Below, piece by piece: positions 12,294-29,199 of a stretch of 64,000 bases of DNA. How positions within the stretch are numbered: the first letter of the stretch is position 1; each line of letters starts with the position of its first letter. The translations under genes were made by a program, and so were the position numbers. The stretch spans positions 14,224,801 to 14,288,800 of the forward strand of contig OZ037767.1 in assembly GCA_964035545.1 (NCBI GenBank). The letters are read 5' to 3'. The notes under the pieces are model-generated. The model was not told where the DNA came from and made no database searches. It worked only from the letters and a program-made list of their open reading frames with translations. Source of the stretch: Bugula neritina. Taxonomy: Eukaryota; Bryozoa; Gymnolaemata; Cheilostomatida; Bugulidae.

Positions 12294-15200
12294 CTATTCA
12301 TTTTTTACAATCTGATTGGCTGAAGTCCAGAAGAAATCATCTAGATACTGACTACTGTTATTATAGAGAGCAGAGGAGAGTTCATCTTCAGAGGTTGAGT
12401 TAGGACTGTGAGCTAGCTGAGTCTCCCACTGATCTCTTACTAGTAGGTAGAGTTTCATCGTGTGGATGGCGTCTTCCACTGAGCAGTGACTTCCTTCCTG
12501 TATTCTCGAATCTACGAAGAGATGCAGCAGAGAGTTGGGTAGTCATGTCAACGCTTAGTTTGAGGGATAAACAGGGCAGTACTATAGTTATATTACCACT
12601 AGTACTACTTATACTACTAACACTAGTACTACTTATAATACTAACACTAGTACTATAGTTATGCTACCAATAGTACTAGTTATACTACTACTACTACTAG
12701 TACTATAGTACTACTATTAGTAGTACTAGTTAAACAACTACCATTGCTACTAGTTATACTACTATCTTTACTGCAGTTATACTACTATACATAGTACTGC
12801 AGTTATACCAGTACTACCACCAGTACTACCACTATCACTACAACTAACTTCACACAGTTATTATTACACTATTAACAAGACTAGCTATCAGTGCCGATAG
12901 TAAAAGACTCACTTAGTAAAACAGCCGAGAGTTTCTTCAGGCCAACTCTGCAAGTTCCAGGTCCACTGAGGCGAGACTTCTTCTTATACATATTACGGAG
13001 AATACGACATTGACCTATATCCCGGTACATCCCGGCAGGTGGGGCGTAGTCAATAACTTCAAAGTCGTTTCTTATCGTGTGACCAACCACTACCTTGTCC
13101 TACAGCATAGGTTATGAAACTAGGTGTGTGACGGTAAGAGTATTGTATGGCAACAGTATTGCATGGTAACGGTATTGTATGATAAAAATTGACATAGTAT
13201 TGTATGGCAACAGTTGACATAGTATTGTATGGTAACAGTTGACATAGTATTGTATGATAACAGTATTGCATGGTAACAGTTGACATTGTATAGTAACAGT
13301 TGACAGAAAGTATTATAATGTAAAAGCACAAGTTGATGATATGAAGGCATTTAAAGCTAAACAGAAAAAAAGAAAGTTTTATGGCTTGAACCAGTGCAAA
13401 CAGTGGAGAAAAGATGATGAAATTAGAAACTCATAAAAATGCATGACTCACACACCTTCAGTATGGAGACAATTTTAGCTTTAGCTTCATCACTTGAGAT
13501 TGCCCCTTTCAGTTTAGATTTAGTGATTCCACTATATTTAGTTCTGTAATCCGCCACTGGTCTGTCAGGTTTCACAAAGACATCTAGCAAGACATTGAGC
13601 TCTGCATCCACTATACTACAGCGTGCTACAATGTAGACTCTGATGATTATAGATAACAGTAGAGACAAGAAATAAAACAGGAGCTACAGATTAGAGATGC
13701 AGACGTATTTACTGAATGAGAAGATAACTCTAATATAGGAGCATAGAATGAGTATAAAACCAAGTCTGCTAGGGGCGAATAAACTAAATGATATAATATA
13801 ATATATAAAATTATATTTAGTAATAAACATAATTATAAGATTATATATGATACTACATATGATCTATTGAATATTATAGACAATATGCAATACAATAAAA
13901 TAATAATATAGGCCTATAATATAATATTATAGCACTTAGTTCTATGTATGCTATTATATACAATATTTCACATAAAATTGTTGCAGTATTATATAAGAAG
14001 CAGGGAGGAGCCGTGGTCTAGGGGTTAGAGCGTTTACCTAGTAAACACGAGGTCATGGGTTCGAGCCCAGACAAAGGCCATTAGTGATGTTAAGAACTCT
14101 TTAAAAAACATTTCGATCAGTAGTTCTCATAGGGATAGTGACTATAAACCCATGAGATTATATTAGAATGATATTTTAGATAATAAAAATCGTGAAAAAT
14201 ATATTATAACACTTTTATATATAATATAATAGGAAAATAACAACTGCAATACACACAAGTTAGTACAAAGCTGAAAGGTAATCTAGTAAAATGTGAAAAC
14301 AAAAGATTAATTTGATAAAACTCAAGATGAAAAAAATCAAAACAATTGGTAAAAATAGTAGAATATTTAACATTATTTATAAAAATGCTTTTGGTCTTGC
14401 AGTTTAAAAATAAAATTTAAAAATCATATATTTTCAACTGGCACTAGTTTATAGTCGCTATCCCTGTGAGAACCCCTGATGAGGAGGGTTAAGGTAGGCT
14501 AAAGACGTATTTATATCTGGAACAGGAGCAATTATGACTGAATGCTCTTCCTAACATCACCAATGGCCTTTGTCAGGGCTTGAACCCATGACTTCGTGTT
14601 TACTAAGCCAGTGCTTTAACTCCTAGACTATGGCTGCTCCTTACTTTGTATTTTTAACAAGAGCTAATAAAGCAAAATTGCCACAAAAATTACAGGAGTT
14701 ATCTTACCTAGCACGCTGATCATCTTAGGTTTCCCTTTGACATTCATCTGTTTATAATCTATTACACCAACCATCTCACAGTCTATTGCCACATATTGAC
14801 TTAGATCAGATAAATTCTTCACAACTTCTCCATCAGTCACTTTAAGATTATCACTGGTGGGTTGTCTACAGTCACTGAGAGAGTCACTGACAGTGCTGGA
14901 GTGACTAACAGTGCCAGTACAACTCTCTGTATCACAACTGAGTTTCACTAAATTACTATCACTGTGTATAGAAGTAGCACCATTAATTATAGTGTTACTG
15001 TGAACGTTAGTACTAGATGAGGTAATATTAGATTCACTATATGGAGAGGTGTGTCCAACATTGTGAGTGGACGTGGCTACACAAACAGGCCCTGCAGGAG
15101 TGGTTATGGGTGTGTCATTAGTGCTGACTGTGTGACTAGTGACACTATTACTGTGATTGAGTAATGGTAACACTTGTGTTGAGTCTTGACCATTTGTAGA

Positions 15201-17604
15201 GTAAACAGCTTTCTTGAAAATCTAGAAAAATATTTTCCATCAAAATTATAATTATTTTGGGGATCAAAAACAATAAATCTTGTTAGAAAAAGCCTGCACT
15301 GGCACAAGTCTTAGTCAAAATAGAAATAACAAAGTTTATATTATTTAGCTTGGAATGTTATATAATTTCCCCTAGGCTTGAAACTTTTCTATGACAAAAT
15401 CAACTTACTATAATGTGTCTGACAGACTACAGTCGAAACTCAACTGTGAACATTTTCTAGGCTAAGCGTTGAACTTTGTGACATCCCAACTGTCTGACTT
15501 CTGAACGCAACCGCCAATTTTTTTCGTTCAGCGATCAGCCAATCAATGACTGGCAGGTAAGCCCTGATTGGTCAAGTACTTTTACTTATTCCACATGCTA
15601 CTAGGCAGCATTATTATTTGATTTGGTTTTTCGAAAACCATATTATTTCACTTAATAATATTACAGGACGACACCGCTGGAATCTGTGTCAACCAATCAG
15701 GGTCGACCACTCATTTACAAGTAACACAGAGTCAGTCTTGGACAGTATTAGAGGATAACTGTATGTAATCGCTTCAACTCTTAGTATATTTTTCACTCTT
15801 ACAGTTTATATTTTTATTCGTGTGTAGTTAATGAAATACAGTTCTCCCGTTTCCATGATCAACTTGTTTGGTTCTTCACATAACCTCACAGCGGATATGC
15901 AGTAATTACTAGCACGCAATAACACCCGATCTAGTAGTACATAAAACTACAACAATATTTAGTTCTTTATGCTAGTGAATGTGATTGAATAAAGCTAGTA
16001 AATCTCATTTGATGAAGCTAGTAATTTTGATTAGTTGAAGCCAGTAGATTAGAATAAAAATAACTAGTAAATCTTATTGAATTATGGTAATAAATCTCAA
16101 TAAATTTCGCTAAATTTGATTTTTGGCTGCTGTGGATACAGCAGAAACTAAGCTACGGCATTGCTATTGGTTAAAAGTTTACTCCGGGGCTAGAGACAGT
16201 TGGCATTCAATGTTTGTAGTGTGACCAGGAAAAATTAGAACACGACATGCGCCGAGCAGCTCCAAAAACGCATTCATAGTCCAGTTTCGACCGTAGTCTG
16301 TCGACCCCATAAGATGCCACACAATATAGAAATTTATGCAGAGTATAACTTTGAAAGTTAGACAAAATAAGTGAGCATTGAGAAGATAATTCCTAGTCGT
16401 ATAGAATAAACTGTCACACTGAACATAGCTATGAATACAGGAGAGGAATGTGGCACTCACAGACTGAATGTGTGTTATGGCAGCGTGACAACTACGGCAG
16501 CCGATATTAGACAAGTAGGCACACTGACAGTCTACAGGGTATTTGCTAGCCTCAGCTACATCCTCTTCCAGACCCGACTTCGAGTCTACATTAATATACA
16601 ACGTAGTTAATGCTAGTTGGCAGGAATTTAGGCTACACAGAATCTACATTACTAAACTATCCACGTGACAGCCCTTTTATACCAGAGGTTCTCATAGGAA
16701 TGGTGGCTATACACTTGCGTAAGTTTTTTATATCATAACATAACGGCATAGTATAATAAAATATTACATAAGAATAAAATACTATAGCCTAATATATAAT
16801 ATAATAATAGATTGTAACAAAGTATTATAATATGACAGACTATTTTAGTCGATGATCAAATAATCAACTTACAAATATTAACAAATACTCCCATCTTGAT
16901 AGCAAAGGCAGCACATATCTGGCAGTTGTCAGCGTCAAGTTCCCCACAATCGCACACCTCGTCAGCAAACACTAGAACATCTTCCTGACTAGTGTCTGCT
17001 GGCTGGGCACTTGCTTTGCTATATATCTCTGTGTCGGAGAGGGCCAAACGCTTCCCAAACAATCTACAGCCATTTGAGAGAACTGGCTATAGGTTAAAGA
17101 TATACTTCATTTATACAGTAATAAACATTGATGTATATCACCATTACCTCGATAATTGACACAGTTATGGTGAGAAACACTCGTATAATCTTGACACTCT
17201 GCAGAATGTTTGAAAGTTGTATGCTTAAACATTTTTGCTTTAAATTTTTTTGGCACTCATGCTGATGACGTTTTCGTTGGATTCTGTGGTATAAAATTAT
17301 TCGTAATTATTGCATGCTATTATCAGTTGCCGCAAGACACAGCTGAATCACTGAGCTAATTTGAAAGTTAAAACTTAGAATTTATTTACAGAAATGTTCA
17401 CAGATAGATGGATTGCAGCTGCTTATAATTTGATAACTGGAGAAAATGTGTACAGCACTCTCACCTGTGTATTTTCCTGGCAATCTTTGCACATACATCA
17501 CAGTTACTTGGGGAAATCACTGAACATTCACACATAGATATTTTGCGTTTCTTTCCTAACTTTGTGGAATGTTGACTGCTAATAGATCGTTTCACACCTT
17601 TCAT
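12294..17604 (-). CDS. AEN/ISG20-type DEDDh 3'-5' exonuclease with N-terminal triple CxC-x7-CxxC modules (580 aa)
   Basis: Eight minus-strand exons join in frame (1743 nt): 17465-17604, 17148-17283, 16873-17086, 16461-16612, 14708-15221, 13456-13637, 12913-13099 and 12294-12511. The C-terminal domain (about residues 355-560) has all DEDDh residues: AIDCEMVG (Asp361, Glu363), HTIRNDF (Asp458) and SHCSVEDA (His517, Asp522). ARCSIVDAE and VADYRTKYSGIT are typical of the AEN/ISG20/REXO4 group, which degrades RNA or DNA 3'-5' in the nucleus or nucleolus. The tail YLDDFFW resembles that of AEN. Upstream are a Ser/Thr-rich linker (about 230-350) and three C-x-C-x7-C-x2-C modules at residues 25-38, 137-150 and 192-205; a basic patch GKKRK (17-21) may be a nuclear signal. 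The modules are not part of the AEN proteins I know. Junction phases support one gene, but two adjacent genes cannot be fully excluded. A 5' fragment is duplicated at 38590-40294. Confidence 0.8.
12588..12860. repeat. Trinucleotide-rich repeat (act/agt)n
   Basis: Imperfect tandem array of tactactagtactatagtta-like words in the last intron of the exonuclease gene. It is palindromic in character (tactagta), like the larger arrays at 19368-19975 and 42050-42460. Confidence 0.8.
13130..13312. repeat. Minisatellite, unit about 25 bp
   Basis: Repeats of tattgtatggtaacagttg followed by acatag in an intron of the exonuclease gene. Overlapping minus-strand open frames rich in Tyr, His and Cys here are products of the repeat. 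Confidence 0.8.
14005..14147 (+). mobile_element. tRNA-derived SINE copy
   Basis: Starts gaggagccgtggtctagggg, contains the box B-like gggttcgagccc and ends with ctcatagggatagtgactat. It is the opposite-strand partner of the copy at 14448-14640, and both lie in one intron of the exonuclease gene. Confidence 0.75.
14448..14640 (-). mobile_element. tRNA-derived SINE copy (longest in window)
   Basis: On the minus strand: head ggagcagccatagtctagga, box B-like gggttcaagccc, a body containing the reverse complement of tgactgaatgctcttcctaa, and a tail ending near tagcgactataaac. It is the fullest of three related copies. Confidence 0.75.
15421..16302. mobile_element. 882-bp TIR element inserted only in copy A
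   Basis: The left end gacagactacagtcgaaact is matched in reverse complement by the right end agtttcgaccgtagtctgtc. The corresponding place in copy B (about 38990-39040) lacks this sequence. No transposase-like frame is seen inside, so it is non-autonomous. It lies in the intron between exons 16461-16612 and 14708-15221. Confidence 0.8.
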
Positions 17605-18359
17605 TTCGATTTCATTTCGAGGCTAGTGTATATAAGAAACTATGAGGTTTAAATATGGATGAAACAAACAGTTACAAATATAAGCTTATGTTTGTATAAT
17701 ACTAAAAGCCATGATCATGATGACTAGTTTTCTACGTAAAGTTACAAAGAGAATCACTTGTTAAACAATCATTAGTTTTACAATATCTAAAACAAAAGTT
17801 GGAATTTTATATATAATTATAACTAGAGGTGAACAGAACATAGCATAAATATAAGTATTACTGATTCTGAAGCTACATCAACATTATGACTAGCTCTAAG
17901 TCTAGACTATAGTGAAACTGCATAATAATAAAATTGGAACCATGGCATTGACTCAGGCTGTCATAATAATTAGTAACTACACACCATAAGGCAAAATAAG
18001 AATGCTAATCATAATGATAATGATAAGCAATATCATTATCAATATGAATATGAACATATGAAATTGAATATCATAACCATTATGATTATGGTAATGGTGA
18101 TGACGATCATAATCACTGATATTCATAATAATGATGAGAATCGATATTGTAATACTGAGTAATAGTAATTGATAATTACAATCTCAATACATATAAAGCT
18201 CCATAAAATAATCAACAACATTTAATGAAAATCTGAATTATAATTATCATGAAAAAAACAAATGTTAACACTAAAGTAAAAGTAGAAAAATAAAAACAAT
18301 TTGAAAATCAAAATGGTTTTTACTAAATGAAAGGAGGGAAATGAAAGTACCGAGATTCA

Positions 18360-18600
18360 ACTCTAGTCTCTAATTCTAAAAGTAAAAGTAACTCTAACAC
18401 TAACAGTAACAGTAAATCCAAGTCTAACGATAACACTAATACAGTGCTACCAACAGTAACTCTAACTCAGTAACTGTAAGTCAAAGTGTAAGACTAAGAG
18501 CAAGACTCACTAACTCTAAGAGTAAGTCAAAATGTAACTGACTAAGAGTAAGTCTAACTCCGAACTCTAAGACTTAGACTTACAGTTACTTACTCTTACA
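18360..18600. repeat. Degenerate hexamer array (aactct/aacagt)
   Basis: Run of taacactaacagtaac and actctaagagtaagtc words on both strands, with its counterpart at 41040-41300 in copy B. No coding potential. Confidence 0.75.
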
Positions 18601-19367
18601 TCAATAATAATGATTTAATTACAATATAATACAATACTAATTTTACTTTATAGTAACTTGAGCTAGTTAGTAACAAAGATAAACTGAAAGTAATTGTTAT
18701 GTTGGTACTATTTCAGTATCTATAATTCCGATTTTATCTATGGTTATTCACTATTCAGTATGACTATGAGTATCAGTATGAGTATTTCTACGATCATCTT
18801 AATCAGAGTTGGACGCACGTTATCAATAGCTCCAAAATCCATAACCGTGAAGCTGCTATTTGTCTAGAGAAAACATCGGGGCCTAACACGTACCAATCAG
18901 AAATTGAAAGCAGTTATTTCAAGAGCTTCTGCTAGGTCAACTGTCAACCGGATAATAAAATTTTGAATGTCAACAGCTCAATTTAATTCTTGGCTGTTAC
19001 GTTTCCGTCGCAGTGCCATCAACTGATAGTGATAGTGATACAGCTACTCGAAATTACCATTGCCATTGGTATTAGTGCATTACATTTGCTGAGTACATTT
19101 GCCATGAATATTGAGTTTACACATCAAACGCAGTCAGTTTATGGTGATATTTTCTATGGTGTTTGGTGCAGTTAACTGATTGATATGTGATATGTATCAC
19201 TGTCACTGTCAGTGTCAGTATGAGACTGAGTATCAGTAACACGAACAACTTGAACTTGAACTACACCTCAGTCTGACTCTGATTCTGAGTCTTTCATGTA
19301 TAATGATAATATTAATAATCAAAATGTATTGTTTATTAGTAACAGTAGTGAGTAGACTTAGTACTAG

Positions 19368-19975
19368 TCAGCAGTACTACTATTACTACTACTGCTGCTG
19401 CTGCCGCCGGCGCCGCTGCTACTAATGGTAATACTAATAGCAGTAGCAGTAGACGTAGTAGTAATAACAGTAGTAGCAGTAGCAGCAGTAGTAGTAGTAG
19501 CAGTAGTAGTAGCACTAGCAGTAGCAGTACTAGTAGCAGTAGTAGTACTAGTAGCAGTAGTAGTACTAGTAGCATTAGCAGTAGTAGTAGCGCTAGCAGT
19601 AGTAGTAGCAGCAGTAGCCTAGACCTTAACAGTAGTTTTAATACTAGCAGTAGTAGTAGCACTACTAGCAGTAGTACTATTAGTAGTAGTAGTAGTACTA
19701 GTAATAGTAGTAGTACTAGTAATAGTAGTAGTACTAGTAATAGTAGTAGTACTAGTAATAGTAGTAGTACTAGTAATAGTAGTAGTACTAGTAATAGTAG
19801 TAGTACTAGTAATAGTAGTAGTACTAGTAATAGTAGTAGTACTAGTAATAGTAGTAGTACTAGTAATAGTAGTAGTACTAGTAATAGTAGTAGTACTAGT
19901 AATAGTAGTAGTACTAGTAATAGTAGTGGTAGTACTAGTAATAGTAGTGGTAGTACTAGTAGTAGTACTACTAGT
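19368..19975. repeat. Triplet-based array with 18-bp higher-order unit
   Basis: Starts as (agt/act)n and becomes a regular tandem array of the 18-bp unit actagtaatagtagtagt from about 19695 to 19930. The 214-codon minus-strand open frame across it is nearly all Leu and Val and is an artefact. The copy B counterpart (42050-42460) is shorter and lacks the regular 18-bp phase, so the higher-order array expanded after the duplication or was lost in B. Confidence 0.9.
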
Positions 19976-20246
19976 GGCAATAATGATTATGATAAAATTG
20001 ATATTATAATTATATGAATAATAATTTAAATAATTACAGTGATAGTATTATTATAATATTACTCACAGTAGTATAAATATTTAATTTTATATTAGTTGAT
20101 AAAAAGTTATACTTACCAGTTCAGTTATTGATTTATTTCTCAGTCAGCGAGTTGATGATTAGATAACTAACCTCATTGTTTGTTGGATTAATTTTATTTT
20201 GTTTTGACTTGTTTTAGGTCAAAAGTTTATGAAGCTTGGTTGATAT

Positions 20247-26071
<5,825 letters not shown>

Positions 26072-26284
26072 AAGGGTCGTCACATTAGGAACAGTTCTTG
26101 TATAGCTGTCACTTTTGAATTTTGACATGTGATAGCTTTTAGGAGTTGTATCTCTAAAAAAATATTTTTACATTTTGTAGAATAAGTTTGTATTTTTAGT
26201 TTGTAATTATTGTATATATTGTAAAAAATCGGTTAGAGCTTCAATATGGGAGTTTATTCTGTAAATAGTTAGTTTTAGGGTATT

Positions 26285-26425
26285 AAATTAGGGATGTTAT
26301 TATATATATATATTTATATATATATATATAATATAATATATATATAATATATATAATATATATTTTATTTTCTCAATATACATATATATATATATATATA
26401 TTTATTTATATATATAAAGCCGGAT
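26285..26425. repeat. (TA)n low-complexity tract
   Basis: Nearly pure tatata sequence in the convergent intergenic region after taspase-1 A. Absent from the matching region of copy B. Confidence 0.85.
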
Positions 26426-26896
26426 ATCACTTTATTTCTGGTTATTCTATTATATATACCATAAAGAATTATTTATACTTGTGTGTTACAAACAGTCTTG
26501 CAACAAAATCATACAAAGTGCTACTATGTGTTGATAAACTGCATATAAATACTAATTCATGCACACATTTTACAATAAATCAGTTCTACAATTTACACCT
26601 TGTTTAATAGTTTGCGGAAGTTTCAAAACCTGGACGTGTATATTACATAAATTTGCAAAAATAAATCTTTGTTGTTCTTTGATGATGTTTTCACAAAAAA
26701 CGGCTGATCATGCAGATATGTAAACATCTGAAAATTTGATTTCAATAAATTAAATAACAACAGTTCTAGAAATCTTAGTAAATTATAAAATTTTCCACAT
26801 AACTATTTTATGTTAAATTAAACTTAGAGTTATTTTATAGTCACTCATAAATTCCCATTTTTGCATCCTTTGCTGGCTATTCTTCTGCATCATTAT

Positions 26897-27405
26897 TTAT
26901 TCCCTGTATATTTCATCCAGTGTTTGTCGTGTTGCCTCATCTCTCTCCTCCATATCTGGTGTTCGCCCATTGTAGTCAGTAACACCCAAATACCTTGCCA
27001 GGTCTCTGTAGTCATCCTCTGTGAAAGCTTCCACGGTGCAGAATATTGGAAATTCTGTCAAACTCTGTAAATCTTTTTTATTTTCATGGTAAGGCTTAAC
27101 TGCCTTAATAATCAACTCGAAGCTGTAGTCTTCAGCAAACTTTTTCAAAGCTCTAACACAATTTTTTTCTTGAGCACCACACGGTGCAAAGGTAAGATAT
27201 ATGTTTAAGTTCACCAGGCTGACACCTTTTTTATATCTGTCCTCATAATAAGCCGCTTCATAAGCCTCCACAAATTTCTGCTCTGCATGTGACTCCTCAT
27301 CACTTTTAAACAACCTACTTTGATCTTCGTCATCAGAGTTGTAAACAAATAGATATCTTGGATATGGCGGAGTAATCTCCCCTTTATAGATTTTCCAAGC
27401 ACTCC
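26897..27405 (-). other. Deaminase domain A3, zinc site intact
   Basis: Terminal exon beginning in phase 1 and ending with TAA. SHAEQKF and FAPCGAQEKNC are intact, followed by CTVEAFTEDDYRDLARYLGV. Predicted active. The upstream open frame that adds MFIIFLTYLV is intron sequence before the CTTGTAG acceptor and not a signal peptide. Confidence 0.85.
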
Positions 27406-28872
27406 CTACAAGATACGTTAAGAATATAATGAACAACGAATTAACAATAAATATATTATTTACTACCTATAGCAGGAAATTTTTTTTTGAGATCATAGTA
27501 ACTTTAATATCTACATTGGATAGTATTTTATTTAGTTATAGCTACTCACTATACTGTACTTTTCTCAGCTTTCCTTCTGTTTTTTTATCTCCCTTTACTA
27601 TAGTAGCTTTTGGAATTAATGGAAAGCGCAAGCATCTTGCGAGGTTGAGGTAGTCTTGCTTTCTGAAAGATCTGACAGTGCAGTATCCAGATGCCATCAA
27701 ATCACACAATTCTTCTTCATTCACCAATTCATGTCGCTCTTCTTCCATTTCACTGCAAGCCCCAACTACTATATTCAACTGAAAACTGTATTCTTCTGCA
27801 AAAGCTTTCAGCAGACCAGCACAATTTATTGGATGGGTAAGATACACGTCCAACTTTACTTGTTTGCCCCCTGCTTTATATCTTTCCTTATTATCCTCTT
27901 TAAAATTCTCCATAAATTTCTGCTCTGCATGTGAATTCCCACCACTTGTAAAAAGCCTACCTCCACCCTCAGCACCACGACGGTGTACAAATAAGTATGT
28001 TCGAAATGACGGAATATAGTTATCTGTAAAGACCTTCCAAGCACTCTCTACAAGAAATATCGATCCAAACTTGTGTAAAATTAATTTAGATCAATATAAC
28101 ATTTGCTATGGTAGGTTGGCAATTATTTTAAACTAGTCACTTTAATATCTGCGTTGCATATTTATACAGCCATACTCACCATACAGTATTTTTTCGAGAT
28201 GGAGTCGTGTCTCCTCATCTCTATCCTTCATATCCTGTGTGTACTCCCAATCTTCTTCAATACCCAAATACTGTGTTAGGTCTATGTAGTCCTGCTCTGT
28301 GAAAGCTTCCACAGTGCAGTATCGAGATGTCATCAAGTAACACAATTCTTCTATATTTTGATAGTAAGGTGCAGCTGCTTTAATATTCAACTCAAAGTTG
28401 TAGTCTTTAGCAAATGCTCTCAACTTCGTAGCACAACTCTTTCCTCGAGCACCACACGGAGCATAGGTAAGATACATATCCAACTTTACTCGTTCACTTA
28501 ATGCATTCTGATATCTATTGGCATACTCGTTTCCATAAGCATTCATGAAGTTCTCCTCTGCATGTAACCCCGTAGCATTTTGAAATAACCTGTTTTGATT
28601 CTCGGCATCAGGGCGGTGTACAAGTAAGAAGGTCCTAGCCCGATAATAGTTGTTATAGCCCATGTTTTTATAATCAGACCTGACATTATCTAAAAATTAT
28701 TTAGACAAGTGTAAAATGAAATAATTAATATTCTTAAGAAATTCTTAGCAAAGTTGAAAATTAGTCACTTCAATATCTACATAATAATATTTGTATGTAG
28801 TCATATATATATATACTCACCAAGCACTCTACTATCTGTTAATGGTAAAGGAATTTCTGGTTGATTCTGCAT
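26897..28872 (-). CDS. Three-domain AID/APOBEC-like cytidine deaminase, copy A (522 aa)
   Basis: Four minus-strand exons join in frame (1569 nt): 28821-28872 (start, MQNQPEIPLPLTDSRVL), 28180-28689 (domain 1), 27550-28047 (domain 2) and 26897-27405 (domain 3, TAA stop). Every junction is phase 1, introns between domains are only 132-144 nt, and all use GTGAGT donors. Each domain follows the plan: strand with YLFVH or FLLVH, H-A-E helix, strand VKLDMYLT, P-C-x6-C helix, strand FELNIKA, then CTVEAFTEQDYIDL. This order, and the late F-x3-DY-x5-Y block matching the TF-KDYF-type segment of AID, place it with AID/APOBEC-like deaminases. Zinc sites: domain 1 intact (His60, Glu62, Cys96, Cys103); domain 2 keeps HAE (227-229) but has THPINC instead of PC-x6-C; domain 3 intact (His393, Glu395, Cys429, Cys436). 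No signal peptide or membrane segment, so probably cytosolic or nuclear. The substrate (DNA or RNA, self or foreign) cannot be read from sequence; similar invertebrate proteins are thought to act in immunity. Confidence 0.85.
27550..28047 (-). other. Deaminase domain A2, zinc-binding cysteines lost
   Basis: Single phase 1-1 exon of 498 nt. HAEQKF is kept, but the second half of the site reads YLTHPINCAGLL, so the paired cysteines are gone. The later YCTVRSF and DYLNLA blocks are conserved. Predicted inactive; it could have a structural or nucleic-acid-binding role. Confidence 0.85.
28180..28689 (-). other. Deaminase domain A1, zinc site intact
   Basis: Single phase 1-1 exon of 510 nt. H-A-E in GLHAEENF and P-C-x6-C in APCGARGKSC are present, followed by YCTVEAFTEQDYIDL and the C-terminal RDEETRLHLEKIL helix. 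Predicted catalytically competent. Confidence 0.85.
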
Positions 28873-28925
28873 ATTCTTCTAATCTGTTGAAGTTTATTGC
28901 AACCAACTATTCTTGTGTCCAGTTG

Positions 28926-28934
28926 TTATATAAC
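28926..28934 (-). promoter_or_regulatory. Possible TATA box of deaminase gene A
   Basis: On the minus strand gttatataac lies about 55 bp before the start codon, with an inverted CCAAT-type word (ttgattggtt) further upstream near 28984-28994. Copy B has cagataataac in the matching place (about 52069), so the TATA word is not conserved. Confidence 0.35.
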
Positions 28935-29199
28935 ACAACATACGCTGTTGTTGAGAATCACATGTCATGTTTTTCAGGTTTATTAACCAATCAATTTGTC
29001 TAAAAAGTTAGCAGCCATTGTAATGTTGTTATTCACTATTGGACAAGTAAACCTAAACTATTATAGGAGTAAGGTATAGGGTAATTGTTTAATCATAATA
29101 TTTATTGTGTGAAGTTGTCTGTGTACTCTCATCTGATTGGTCAGATTATTGAGTATATATAGCCTGAGTACCTACTTTATGGAATGATAATTGACAAAG

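Larger units (their letters stand above)
17605..20246. other. Divergent intergenic region between exonuclease and taspase-1 genes
   Basis: Holds degenerate runs of gataatcataatgataat-type words (about 18000-18180), a ctaacactaacagtaac-type array (18360-18600) and the large triplet array at 19368-19975. Copy B keeps the same order at 40295-42728. It should contain both promoters; no clear TATA box is assigned. Confidence 0.6.

Noticed and set aside
19336-19980. 214-codon minus-strand open frame of Leu/Val
   Set aside because: It is the translation of a triplet microsatellite; the same DNA is open on the other strand as Ala/Val, and copy B does not keep it.
26897-27436. Signal peptide or membrane anchor MFIIFLTYLV on deaminase domain A3
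   Set aside because: This sequence lies upstream of a CTTGTAG acceptor; it is intron DNA, and phase 1 splicing to domain A2 explains the exon better.
27429-27934. Plus-strand open frames across the deaminase exons
   Set aside because: They are shadows of the minus-strand deaminase domains, without splice sites or conservation.
26897-28872. Three separate single-domain deaminase genes
   Set aside because: Domains A2 and A3 have no start codon of their own after the acceptor, introns are about 130-145 nt with GTGAGT donors, and all phases agree. cDNA could still overturn this.
26897-28872. Free-nucleoside cytidine deaminase or TadA-type tRNA deaminase
   Set aside because: H-A-E and P-C occur there too, but the single-exon domain with a late F-x3-DY-x5-Y block and C-terminal helix is closer to AID/APOBEC; the inter-cysteine spacing is not the C-x2-C of those enzymes.
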